DNA from: Astropecten irregularis
Lineage: Eukaryota > Echinodermata > Asteroidea > Paxillosida > Astropectinidae
Direction of reading: 5' to 3'
Assembly: GCA_963971285.1 (NCBI GenBank)
Contig: OZ020248.1
Location: forward strand, 21,845,873-21,909,872
Length of the DNA: 64,000 nt
Under the pieces are notes generated by a model. That model worked only from the letters and a program-made list of their open reading frames with translations. It was not told where the DNA came from and did not search any database. This document shows, in pieces, positions 42,387 through 52,716 of the stretch (position 1 is the first letter of the stretch; every line of letters starts with the position of its first letter). Position numbers and translations under genes: made by a program.

Positions 42387-42664
42387 ATCTGACTATTAAT
42401 CAACGACCATGAATGCTTATATACTGCTTACATGTATGTACATATTACTGAGATGATTTACTCGACAGCCACATGTAATTACTTTAGAATGTCTTAGAAT
42501 ATCAGGATTCCTGACAGATGCCCATGTAAATTCATTAATCCCCCTCCTCTGCCTCCCTCCATTTCTGTCCGCAGCGTGTTTGAACCATGACTTTATGATG
42601 GCCTTGACCTGGTCAAAGGAGGCTGTCAATATGATTGCATTTTATGCATCACCGATTCTAGGGA
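42387..42664. repeat. Dispersed duplicate S + R1, copy 2
   Basis: S (TCAACGACCATGAATGCTTA) lies before R1 here and after R1 at 22.7 kb. R1 itself is nearly identical between copies. Confidence 0.85.
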
Positions 42665-43249
42665 TCTTGAGGAGTATTCAGCTTCAACTGCTGAATTTGT
42701 TTTTTAAATAAGCCTTCATGTACAACAGTAACTCAACTGACCATGCTAAATCTTACATGTTGAAAGGTTAAAATCATTCTTGGCAGAGTACAACCTGGCT
42801 TTGTCACTACATCGGCTCAAAACCACTCACTGACAAGTTATTTGGATGCATACCATTGCTAAGATGGTCAACACTATCAAAAACAAACATCCAACAAACA
42901 CCAACACACGTTCTTTCACAAAATCAACAAATATTGCACGCACAAAATTAGTTCATAACATGAGAGGCAACGTTAATCTAAGCACAATATTAACCAAGCC
43001 TAACATCTTCCTCGCCCCATTAGACATAGTATCATACTTTGGTAGTATACCGAAACAGAAATCTTCACAAATTTTTCCCTAGTGTGGACCCCTTCTGTTA
43101 GGATGCTTAGAAAGAGGTGATCTTTGATAGACATGACCTTGAAGTCGTTCTCTGGGATTTCTAAGTCCTTATCGAAGCATACATCTGGCTCATCTTCTTA
43201 GCTGGCAAATGAAACCTTTAGCTGTAAGTCAAGGGTTTGCGGGCGGGGC
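42665..43249. other. Unassigned stretch
   Basis: Contains a 78-codon plus frame at 42846-43082 without motif. No repeat match noticed. Confidence 0.3.
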
Positions 43250-43531
43250 TTAGATGACTGCTTCGTCCAGGGCGAGCTGTGGACCAGTCAATCCATCAAT
43301 GATCCCATTCAATTGCAAAAGTAACTCCTGACCTCCGTCTTCACTGTCCTGGACGTCATCACTGTTCAGGTGATTCAGTACTTTGCAGACTAGTCTCTGA
43401 TGGCCATTTGCTTTCTCAGCTACATCGCCAACCTCCAACTCTAGATTCTGACACTCCAGTAATAGTTGTTCCACGGAGAGATTTCCGAGTCGAGTGGTCA
43501 GCTGTCCGATGTTGTTTAGTAGGGTCTCCAT
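43250..43531 (-). CDS. SAP/gag-like small frame
   Basis: The 93-residue frame METLLNNIGQLTTRLGNLS begins a helical Leu-rich region (VEQLLLECQNLELEV), followed by an acidic block DDVQDSEDGGQELLLQLNG. The layout resembles the N-terminus of gag-like proteins in invertebrate retroelements, but the match is weak. Confidence 0.35.
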   Translation of the reverse strand: METLLNNIGQLTTRLGNLSVEQLLLECQNLELEVGDVAEKANGHQRLVCKVLNHLNSDDVQDSEDGGQELLLQLNGIIDGLTGPQLALDEAVI

Positions 43532-43687
43532 CTTGGGAGGCTGAATAACAAGGACGGATTGACAACGTCACTGGAACTGCAGTGTCTTGTATTTGGACGC
43601 AAGGCAATCCCAATGCGGCGATCCCTCTGCTCCATCAAGTACTGCATCTTCAGTCGACTTGTCACTGTCCCGGTATCAGCGTCACTC

Positions 43688-44184
43688 TAGATTAGCAAGA
43701 GGAAGACTTTTAAAGGGAGTTTCACTTCAGGAACAGGAGCACTTGATGTTGATGTTGATGGTATGTCCTGTAAGATACAATAGATTAAAGCACATCTTCT
43801 TAAACTGCATATGTTATGTACAAAGAAACTTTTGGAAAGAAGCTAACAATGTGCATACTTACTTCAGTATTCATTGTCGGTTTAGCTCGTGATGTTGATG
43901 GTATGTCCTGTAATAGTGAGATATAATAGTGCTTTCATTCAAATTTCAATGTTCTGCGTACACTGTATGACCAAGTACATATACATTTTGTTTGTTCATG
44001 AACATCAACTAATCAGTGTGAGTAATTCTTATACATGTACATGTATCTACAGGCATAGCAAGAGGAAGACACTTAAAGGGAGTTTCACTTGAGGAACAGG
44101 AGCACTTGATGTAGGATTCACTGTAGTTTTTGTTTGTGGGACATGAACGGCTACTTGGATGGCTTGGGAAGTTGATGGCATGTC
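43688..44184 (-). CDS. Three related exons beginning D-[IM]-P-S-T-S
   Basis: Exon-like blocks start after an ACAG acceptor at 44184, 43907 and 43767. They read DMPSTSQAIQVAVHVPQTK (long form ending SSAPVPQVKLPLSVFLLL), DIPSTSRAKPTMNTE (exactly 45 nt, followed by GTAAGT) and DIPSTSTSSAPVPEVKLPLK ending VFLLL. The first and third share their 3' parts at nucleotide level, so the set arose by local duplication and internal change. It is a proline/serine-rich linker type; function unknown. Confidence 0.5.
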
Positions 44185-44354
44185 CTGTAATAGTTAGATA
44201 TAATACGCCTAATATTATATATGATAAAAAGCAGATTTACATACTTCAGATACGTGTTTCTCAAATGATAAACTAGAATCAAACCAAACTCCAAAATTTT
44301 TAACAGGACTTGAAGGCGTTATCTGGGCTGTAACAACTAACAACTCTTATTTCT

Positions 44355-44801
44355 TTACAAGTTAACTTCGATATCTGACTCTGTTTTCTTGTCATTAAGT
44401 TTCAAATTATTCTGTAACAACCAAAAATATACATATTGAATGCAATCCTGTAGTATTACAATAGCATGGTTAATAAGGACCATGTTGTCCAGCGCTACCT
44501 CTTTTCTTTCCAAGACACGTTTCATGACCGCATTGAACGATTCACTGGCATTGGTTGTCACACCAGAGTCATGACTGTACATCCCTAGAGGCTCCAGAAC
44601 CCACCTACCAGCAGAAGAAAGGATGGTTGGCTCTATATCAGTTTCAAAGTAGTCAATGAAAGGCTTATTCCATTTTACTTTGACTTGATCTCTATAAAGA
44701 CTATTGTGCACGAAACGAGTAGTATCATAACTGACCATAGAGCTATCTCTATTTGTAGCTCCATGCTGATACCGATAACTATAAAACCATCTATATCTCA
44801 A
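44355..44801 (-). pseudogene. MULE-like transposase fragment
   Basis: The frame contains WNKPFIDYFETDIEPTILSS, GRWVLEPLGMY and GVTTNASESFNAVMKRVLER. The T-N-N/A-x-S-E-S-F/M-N-x-x-M/L-K-R motif is the conserved C-terminal block of MULE-type transposases, where the glutamate corresponds to the third catalytic residue. The end of the frame (LQNNLKLNDKKTE) looks like a LINE junction and not transposase. The D-D part and the SWIM finger are not seen. Confidence 0.55.
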
Positions 44802-44938
44802 ACTCTCAGTACAGGCAATTAAATCACCCCTGTAGGCCCTACAGTATATATATTTTTTTTAAGTCATCATTCCAGTTGTTCAAAATTTATTTGCTTTGGG
44901 AATGATTTGAAATTGTGTTCTTAAAAAATTAATGTAAA

Positions 44939-45509
44939 ATGTTACCTTACTTTGTCTGTAGTGTAGAAGCTGCCACTCTCGAAACCTCACTTACAATGGA
45001 TCTGTTTTTACCCATTGCATCACATCGGAGCACTTGGTGCCACTGCTTGTGGTATTTGTATCCGATTTCATCAGAAAGCGTATTGAATATTGAATTATCG
45101 CCGAATGTGGATGACGGCGACACATTGAGATCAATTTGGTCAATTTCACACCTTTCATCACGTGTTGATGTTGTCGTAACAGGGTGTCTTAGAGAAAAGC
45201 TACATTTCTTTGCTTTTTGTTGGTGTTTCCGCTCTTTCCTGTTATTGACCATGTTTTTCCTAAGATGGTGACCCGGCCACTGGCCACAGGATTCTATCAA
45301 GTTTGGCACCGCAGACAGGTCCAAGTAGCTCCTCCCAATATTGCTGCAACACATTCATCCCCAGGATGCCATGAACTCCACTCCTTGCCTGTGGTGGTCT
45401 GGAGGCCTCCGTTATGACAAGCGCCACGTGGGACTTTATCGTCTTTCCTAAGGCATGTATACATGTATTTCTGTTCCGAAGTAACCAGTCTACAGTATTG
45501 CATACCCAT
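44939..45509 (-). CDS. Unrecognised frames upstream of the MULE-like fragment
   Basis: Two minus-strand frames (45297-45509 and 44947-45354) overlap in different phases. The first has Trp/Cys-rich WHPGDECVAAILGGATWTC. The second has WPGHHLRKNMVNNRKERKHQ, a basic putative nuclear signal, and SLRHPVTTTSTRDERCEIDQ. They may be N-terminal exons of the MULE-like gene. The order on the strand fits but no motif proves it. Confidence 0.35.
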
Positions 45510-45734
45510 TGGCAGACACTAGGGAGAGCATATTAGGAATTGTTTGCAGCTGAAACCCATGCGAAGCAAGCAACTTTGTGAAAAACTCCTCGCTGATGGT
45601 CATCTGTAACCCTGGATCTAGCAAACACGGTACTGTAACATCTGCAAATAGCACGGTGATGGAATAACATTCATTGACAGCCTTCGACAGGAAATTGGGG
45701 CTTGCTTTCAGTGAGCATTCTGATGATCCTAACT

Positions 45735-46560
45735 CTACTGTAAGTAGTACATGCCGGCATTTGGGGCACTTTCCTTTGCAGCATTAAACATCCCCATGAT
45801 TTCTTCTGCTTCAATGTTGTGGCATCGAGCAGACTCAGTTTCCTTTCTGAATTTATTAGTGAGATCAGTAACGAAATATCGCTCATACTGCTTCTGAAGT
45901 ACATCAACAGTTGTGGAGAGGGAAGCTGTCATCAATGAAATGAATAAAGTCTCATCTACTATCTGTTGAAGTTTCATTGGCAGAGTCAAATTCATTTCCA
46001 AAGAAATCTGTCTTTGTCGAAAGTGTGTCAAGTGGCTAAATAGTGAATTTCTTTATTAAGACACTTACTACATCTGTCATGATACTGATGCCATCAATAT
46101 GGCTCACTGGCGACTCGCTTGGTGGGCACATATGCTTGCATGTTTGTGTCACCAATGCTTTTACCAGACATCTTTGCAAGTTTGTGGTTTCCTTCCAAAT
46201 TTCGCCTTCAACATTGAAAAAAATTGTCTGAGGCAGTCTTGCACCATAAACAGCAGTATTAACTTGAACAAGCACCGATTCCCATCATTTCATTCATGAA
46301 TTTCAAATCTGCACAAAAACATACAATGTATCTGTACCTGAGTAAATTTGATGGTATCATCAAGTACAGGTTTCAGCTTGTGATATTTTTCTGGACTTTT
46401 GGTGATGACCAAAATGTGATCGATTCGATTGAAATGAAATCTCCAATTATAACCACAAATCCAATGTTTGTCACTTTTAGTCTTTTCCCACAGGTAGATC
46501 CATTACCAGTTATTTTCACTTTGACAATGTCTTTGTCTTTCAATGACATGCCTTGGCATG
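45735..46560 (-). pseudogene. Second WCKCP-family transposase relic and flanking piece
   Basis: Near 46460-46540 the minus strand reads VKVKITGNGSTCGKRLKV (the G-D-G block with D changed to N). Near 46230-46320 it reads DLKFMNEMMGIGACSS, a stop, and CLWCKTASDNFF, clearly related to the 2148-2672 copy. Downstream (45735-46031) lies a separate block with SARCHNIEAEEIMGMFNAAK, a motif found in related multicopy genes. Several stops and phase changes make it non-functional. Confidence 0.55.
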
Positions 46561-46599
46561 TGGTCTAATGCCCCAAACAGCTTGTCTTCCAACCTCTCT

Positions 46600-47045
46600 G
46601 TTGCAGAATGAAAACTTTATTGAGTGTATCAATACAGTATTAGTGCAGTATCCATTTAACAATAATAATTAAAATAATGAATTAAAAAAAAAACTTCACC
46701 AAATAAAAACAATTAATTAATAAATACAGGTAGTGTGATACACTCAATCAGTATCAAAACAGTATCTCTATTAAAAAATAATTGAATAAAAAATTAAAAT
46801 TAAAACAATTATTTATAAAAAAAAAAAAAATAAGCAATAGTCTTATTTATTAATACAGTATCTTTAATTCTCAATTTCAGATGCTAACCTGTAGCCCGAA
46901 TACTCTTTTCAGACTAATAAACTATAACCGGTTTATTAAAATAATAATTTAACAATGAAAAAGAGACTTTCACAATAATAATTCAAATAAGTAATATTTA
47001 ATAATAAAAATAATAATGATAGGTAAAAATATTCAATCCGAAAAA
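46600..47045. repeat. AT-rich simple-sequence stretch
   Basis: Almost pure A/T with AATAAT, TTAAAA and poly-A runs, for example around 46680-46840. The words ACAGTATC and AGTATC recur (46628, 46648, 46752, 46764, 46855), which suggests degenerate internal repeats of 100 bp or so. Confidence 0.65.
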
Positions 47046-47060
47046 ATTTATTATTGACAT

Positions 47061-47573
47061 TTAAAGGTCGAGTTTTAATGCAGCCTTCCTACACTTTCCG
47101 TTCACTGCAAATTTGATCGCCTGCATGTATTTAACTGAAGAGGTCAAGTAGGGAAATTCGGTCTTCGCCTGCAGCATTATGGCCTGAAATATTGGGTCTC
47201 TCTTGAGGGGCTTCTTTACAACTCTCCCCCCATTGCAAATGACATTCTCCCCATGAAAATTATGTGTTCCCAGATCACTTTCATTAAAAGCCTTCGAGAG
47301 TAACTTCAGGACAAGTTCCTTCCTAGTTGCCTCCTTTTTGAAGGCGTTGAGGTAGTCGATCTTTGGCATTATGTTCGTGAATTCTCCCTCACCAATCACA
47401 ACTGTCTCATTCCCCAAGTTGATGAATGACCCTTCATTCTTCCTCTCCTCCTTCCCAGCGCCAATCTTCTCCTTGATGAGTTCAATGTCCTGTTGCTGCT
47501 TGTCTAATCTTAAGATGATCGCTCTGAGGAGCTCGGTAGTAGTGGAAAGTTCGAGCTTGAATTTGTAATTCAA
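47061..47573 (-). CDS. BEN-domain-like protein
   Basis: This is a 170-residue frame without stops. Residues 1-45 form a coiled-coil-like segment (LLRAIILRLDKQQQDIELIK). From about residue 85 it fits a BEN domain: ELVLKLLSKAFNESDLGTHN, a G-E-N-V segment, KKPLKRDPIFQAIMLQAKTE and FPYLTSSV, ending with INGKCRKA-like VNGKCRKAALKL. BEN domains bind DNA and act in chromatin and transcription; in invertebrates many are parts of multicopy mobile genes. It lies directly downstream, on the same strand, of the MADF-type gene. No obvious start context; intact as far as seen. Confidence 0.6.
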   Translation of the reverse strand: MNYKFKLELSTTTELLRAIILRLDKQQQDIELIKEKIGAGKEERKNEGSFINLGNETVVIGEGEFTNIMPKIDYLNAFKKEATRKELVLKLLSKAFNESDLGTHNFHGENVICNGGRVVKKPLKRDPIFQAIMLQAKTEFPYLTSSVKYMQAIKFAVNGKCRKAALKLDL

Positions 47574-47981
47574 GTGAGTGTGATATAATTCAAATCAAGG
47601 GAAGGTACACATTGGTCTGTCACATCTTGTGCAACATGTTTCCAGCTGCTTCCACCCCCCCCCCCCCCTATCACTACACACAGTGCAGTCCAGGTTACTT
47701 TTTTCCGGTACTCTGCCTGGAAAGTTGCCCTGCTCAGTCAGTCATGAGGGAATATCTTCCTGGATGGATCGTCGTCCGGTCCGTTTCTGATTTCTGTCTC
47801 AGCCTTGCAGTAGACCCTGAATAACTGCCTGCAGGAACTTCAAGGCAGACAGTTTGGTGTTGCCAGGGATGTTATTGTGAACAATAAATGCATCTGTTAT
47901 GCAAACCATTTGACACTTTGATGGGAGTGATTGTAATACTGAAAGTACTGGTCTGCTAGGTCCGTTCCGCTTTATATGTAT

Positions 47982-48620
47982 TTATTGTAGTCCTCGACTA
48001 TCTTTGAGATAATTTAGGATCTCTTCCTTGAGTTGCGAGGACTCTTCCCGCCTTTGCTTTCTGGGATTCTTTGATGTGGTTGGGATCGGGCTGGTAGTAG
48101 GACGTGATGTGCTACTAGTGCTTGCTGTAGTGTCACCTTCACTGACATGGCCATCACTGTCATCCACGTCCGAATCCACACTGACTGTGATGTTGCTATG
48201 TGTGCTGTCAATTGACAAATCAAAAATAACAATAATTAAGTACATGTAGTATGTACTGTAACGTCTATCTTTTGAGTTACAACTTATGATTTGGAATGGT
48301 TTATATGACCAAACAGGTGCGTAATGAATCAAATACTGTACATACACTCTGGGCTTAATGTAGGGCAGTAGAAATTCCAGGATGGCTTCGTATTTGTAGG
48401 GTTTTACTGTTTTCACTGCTTGGCCACTCTTTGTCTTTTGCTTGTTTCGTGACTTGATAAATGCATCACGGACATCTTTCCATATCCTGGCATCTTTGTA
48501 GGCTTCCAACAATGTATCATACAACTGAGGATACGTCTCAACCTCGAGTATCAAGCTCTCGGTACTTTTGTAGTTTCCGTGGTGTCTACATGTGGGAATT
48601 TCTTTCTTTGCTGTTGATGG
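47982..48620 (-). CDS. MADF-type DNA-binding protein, two exons
   Basis: Exon 1 (about 48620 down to 48346) encodes SLILEVETYPQLYDTLLEAY then KDARIWKDVRDAFIKSRNKQ and ILEFLLPYIKPR: the L-I-x-x-V-x-x-x-P-x-L-Y-D start and W-x-x-V block of a MADF (Myb/SANT-like) domain. A GTATGT donor at 48345 joins the acceptor TTGACAG at 48205-48206 in phase. Exon 2 (47982-48204) encodes an acidic DSDVDDSDGHVSEGD stretch, a Ser/Thr/Pro linker and EESSQLKEEILNYLKDSRG, a C-terminal helix in the place where a BESS-type motif often sits. The frame stays open upstream of 48554 to a stop near 48613. The whole layout (MADF, acidic linker, C-terminal helix) is that of small transcription factors or Harbinger-associated partners. 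Confidence 0.6.
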   Translation of the reverse strand, partial: PSTAKKEIPTCRHHGNYKSTESLILEVETYPQLYDTLLEAYKDARIWKDVRDAFIKSRNKQKTKSGQAVKTVKPYKYEAILEFLLPYIKPRVYVQYLIHYAPVWSYKPFQIISCNSKDRRYSTYYMYLIIVIFDLSIDSTHSNITVSVDSDVDDSDGHVSEGDTTASTSSTSRPTTSPIPTTSKNPRKQRREESSQLKEEILNYLKDSRGLQ

Positions 48621-48679
48621 AAGTGGCTAAGTTTTCAATGAATGGTCTCGTTTGGTTGGAGAAGGTCCCTCCATAATCA

Positions 48680-49340
48680 AATGGAGTGGCTATAAGGAGA
48701 CAGTGAAGTTGGGCCCATGTTTTGGGGTACGTTTCTGTTGATTATATACATGTATGTATTTAAAATAAATATCATTATCAAACACTAAAATATGGCTATC
48801 TAAGGAGAAGTATAACATTTATATAGTTGTATAAATATGCATTGCAAAAGGCATTAAAACTGACCGTACACTTTATAAAAAGACGTACAAATATGTTAAA
48901 GGCGTCACATCAAATTTGCACTCTACAGTATTGTCAGGAATCAAAACCAAAAATTATTCTTGAAATGTATGCAGCAATTATAACTCAACATTTATAGTAC
49001 TGCATGAATTATTTTCAGGTTAACTGTTAAGAGTAGACAACCATGTTTACCCATGTAACTCCGACAAATTGACTAATTAAACAAGTACATGTGTACGTGC
49101 ATAACATGTACCTACTGCATTAACAATAATAAAAATCAATGGCATGAGTTCACGATCTCTGACTGTGGTTACTTCAAATTGTTATACCCATAGCAGTTAA
49201 GCAAAATATTATCCAGGTAAAAAATGTTCAAATGTACATGTAATATTAAAGGCAAAGGCAATGATTTCTTAGCAAAATGGAATGCATTCATGTGGAAGAA
49301 CCTGATGTGCGATAGGCTCTACTTTTAGGGGAATTTCAAT
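48680..49340. other. AT-rich intergenic or intronic stretch
   Basis: No frame with a motif; several ACATGT words. It may be intron between the 49.3-49.6 kb exon and the MADF gene. Confidence 0.3.
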
Positions 49341-49586
49341 TTACATATTAGTGTAGCATCTTCCATTCTCATAGCCATATGAAATGGTCAAAGGTTGTTT
49401 AGGTGATCGTTGTTGCTTACCCTGATTAATAATTTGTCCAACCATCTGCACCATTCGCATATCATGCTCTTTGTCTTCTTTCCTGAACTTCTGCTCAGCA
49501 CGTTCCAGACACTGCCGTTCCCTTTCTGCAGCCTCCTCTGACGTAGCATGAAATATCATCATGACTTTGTCAATGGCTGTCATCAT
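49341..49586 (-). CDS. Coiled-coil C-terminal exon of a Myb/SANT-like gene
   Basis: The 81-residue frame has SEEAAERERQCLERAEQKFR and KEDKEHDMRMVQMVGQIIN, a charged helix. This is the usual tail after trihelix/MADF domains in Harbinger-type Myb-like proteins. No DNA-binding half is found upstream up to the hAT element, so it may be a fragment. It is upstream of the MADF exon on the same strand but in reverse of the usual order. Confidence 0.4.
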   Translation of the reverse strand: MMTAIDKVMMIFHATSEEAAERERQCLERAEQKFRKEDKEHDMRMVQMVGQIINQGKQQRSPKQPLTISYGYENGRCYTNM

Positions 49587-50741
49587 CTTATCTTCTCTAC
49601 CCCTTTTTCGGCGAATATTACTTCAAACTTCACGTGTGCTCTATACTTCCTGCAAGAAATATTCTCCGAGGCCTAATTCTGTGTAACCATGGTGTATCAA
49701 ACTTAAGAAGAGTTATTTGTTTTTATGTGGCAAAAGCGTTTTACTGATCACATTGAATTTTGCAGAAGACAACATTTAGCATTTACTTCATGTACTTATG
49801 ACATCCTCATTGGTTGAGAGGCCCCTCTTATAAATGAAAATGCACTGCACATGTATTTCCTCACAGCATATTCTAATGCAGACATGTTTGAAAATGTACT
49901 TTATGATCTTTTCTGTTCACCACCATCGAAGAGTTGTTTTTGGCATTTCATCTTCTTTTCGCTTTCTTGCAACTAGGGAAAAATGCACATTTCCATGATT
50001 AAAATAGTCTGAAGCGTTGATTGAGATTTCAAATACATTTGTGATACCGATAGCTGTAAAGAGCATTAATATTAAATCTTGTCATCCAATGGGTTAGGTA
50101 AAACGGTTCGGACGTTCAAGTAAATAATAACTTAGTGGCGAACCAAGACTAGTTTTAGACAGGCGAACGTACACTGGAGTACAAGCAGGCCCACAAACAG
50201 ACAAACAATACGGCCATAGCAACCAATTTTTGGAAGACAAGGGGGTAGCTTAAGTTTCATACCGTACGTTATTTGCATAGTATACTTTTTTACGGCAAGC
50301 TGATCTCTTCTTGGAATGCTCGATACCATCATTTTGGGAATTCTTTGTAAAAATTCCATCCCTTTCAAATTTGCCTATTGTAGTAAAATAGTATAATTCT
50401 ATTGATGTAACTTGCGTTCTCGTCCATTCGTCCCGATCTTGTCGGCTGATGATCCAGAAGCTGTTAAGGAAAATGTAATTCCATTTTACTTTTACAATGG
50501 TCTATAACAACACAAATGTGGCCCTTATTCAGTTGTTGGTACTCCAGCGCATCTTTCAAACCTGTTTGCTGGACGAGTTCACACTGAATCTGTTATGTTT
50601 ACCATGAGCGACAACTTGACACGACGTAAGAGGGCGCTCTCCATAAAACTGTTTATTGGTACCTGGATGATACGGTACCCAGACGTCTACAGTACAAAAT
50701 CAACCAGTATTGTGTAGAGCACGTGCAGCCACATGCCGTAT
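49587..50741. other. Flank of the hAT element with the third 45-nt exon copy
   Basis: Contains the dispersed block copy at about 50290-50510, matching 40435-40670, with the 45-nt exon at 50416-50460. Here the donor reads GCAAGT. Nothing else is recognised. Confidence 0.6.
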
Positions 50742-50749
50742 GTACAGAA
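50742..50749. repeat. hAT target-site duplication, left
   Basis: GTACAGAA, exactly repeated at 56922-56929. Eight base pairs is the standard length for hAT elements. Confidence 0.95.
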
Positions 50750-50768
50750 TAGGCTTGGGCGGTTCCAG
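50750..50768 (+). repeat. hAT left terminal inverted repeat
   Basis: TAGGCTTGGGCGGTTCCAG, an exact inverted match to 56903-56921. Immediately inside lie GCGGTTCCGAG and GGAATCGCGATTCC, itself a perfect palindrome and also present in the right end. Confidence 0.95.
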
Positions 50769-51374
50769 CGGTTCCGAGTGGAATCGCGATTCCAAAATGG
50801 GAATCGGAACCGCGAGTCCAATTTTGAGTGGAACCGGGTACCCACCTCTCCGCGATTCCAACACCCAACGCGCGGTTCCGAGATAATGAAGCCCGATTCC
50901 GAGATAGTGAGGCCTGAATCATTACGCGATTCCAACACCCAACGCCCGGTTCCCGATTCCGAGATAGTGAGGCCCGAGTCGAGTCATTACGCGATTCCAA
51001 ATTGTGAATCCCGATTCCGAGCGCTATAGGGCGAGTGAAACCCGATCCCTTTATACACACAAGGCGCTTGCACGTGCACACTACATAGGCAGCGCATTCC
51101 GCACTCGACTCAGCTAGCTGGCACCATGCATAGAGTAAGGCACACGTGTTCATCCTGCCTATGAGAATGAGAGCGTGATTTTCCGAGAATGGTATGGCCC
51201 CATAACATGGATACTTTTAAAGACAAACAGTTCCCATTGTCTGTACGTTGTACGTACACTTACACTACAGTCTGTGCTGACTAAAAACCGCAACAGCAAG
51301 TGTGTTAAGTAAACTTATTAATTTCGCAGGGCCCCTGAACATGGATACAATTTATAAAAAGGGCACAAACACGC

Positions 51375-51830
51375 ATGACGCTCAAACTGAACTCGATGAA
51401 TGAGAAGTTTAGTGCGATCAAAGCGAGAAAAATTTCATCATTAGCCCAGTTCTATAAAATAAAGCCCGGGTCCGGTCCAGTATCGTGTCTCACATGCGTG
51501 AAGCCCAGCCCATTGCACTGTATTGCTCCGCTCATTATAAAAGAATCCATACCCTCACGTCCAACTCCATCAGTCAAACAACTCCGTTCTTCCCATCCCC
51601 TAACAGTATCTCAAGGACCCCGTACAAACACAAAATATGGTGACAGAGCATTTTCCTTAATGTCCCCAAAGTTTTGGAATAAATTACCTTTAAAAGAAAC
51701 GTCCCCAGTGTTGATATTTTTTAATCCCTCTTGAAAAAACATAAACCTTAATCAACTCTCATTATCTGGTTAGCGCTTTAATAGAAATGCATGTATAAAA
51801 CGCTATTTATTATTATCAACATGATTATTT
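51375..51830 (+). pseudogene. CR1/L2-like LINE 3' fragment inside the hAT element
   Basis: The frame includes TKYGDRAFSLMSPKFWNKLP and a short tail. G-D-R-A-F-S-x-x-x-P-x-x-W-N-x-L-P is the hallmark of the C-terminal end of CR1/L2/jockey-type ORF2 proteins. It is followed by GTTAGCGCTTTAATAG, AAAACGCTATTTATTATTAT, a typical 3' tail with a short TTATTA microsatellite. It lies within the hAT boundaries, so it inserted into, or was captured by, an ancestor of this element. Confidence 0.7.
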
Positions 51831-52716
51831 TATTTAAACAGAATTTGAATTTAATAAAAATGTGTCGTGCCATCACAGTCATGGATGATGATTCATTATT
51901 TTAATGTTACTTCCTTTTAGTTATTATAAGTTTTGACGAAACGGTGGTATATGCTACTGCTTTCAGGGAACACAGATACAGGCCTTTAACGTTAGTACTA
52001 TCACAAGTCTCCTTCAGATCGGTGGACGTGCTACTATGCTAAATGTCGAACCTTTAATCTTTTTGTTTTTAATTTTCTCACCTAATAAAAAAAGTGCCAA
52101 ATTCCCTAGCTTTAAAACACGGCAACTTGCCTCTGATGCAATTAATAAAGGATGGAAAGACATGTATTGTAACATAACTCATGCTGGTATATAGTTGATT
52201 AACTTCGCAGAAATTGTTTCAAATGCCGACTTGAGAAAGGTGTGACTGAGGTTTGAAAACTTTTAATCAACACTTCTGACATGTTATTGTCTGGCTCCAT
52301 TCAAGTTAAGCAGAGCAAAATGCTGCCAAGACATCTACCACAAAGCCACCGAAGTGTAATAATTATAAGATGAAGAAAGACAACTATAGGCGTCTTGAAT
52401 CTTTGATCATTACGTTCTTGTTCACCGGAAAGTCCACCATGAGGGAGAAAAAGAGTGACCTTACTTAACCACAGAATGTCTTTTGAGGAGGAGACTTCAA
52501 GAGATGCCGCAAGAAGGGGTTGGGGATTATCGGAAGTTCGCAACCGCAAATGCAAAGCCACCACAAAGAGCCACCAATTAAAAGCTTGGAGTCAAGTGTC
52601 TTTGGCAAACGTACATTGTACTTAGGTGTTGAACATTTTGGTGACCAACTCCAATGAGACAAGAACGTCTTGGTGAAAATTAACTCACTTGCTTTCCGGC
52701 AGTCTCACCGTGCAAA

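Noticed and set aside
50653..51153. 166-codon minus-strand frame at the hAT left end
   Set aside because: The frame arises from repeated GGTTCC/CGATTCC subterminal words and overlaps the terminal repeat and target duplication.
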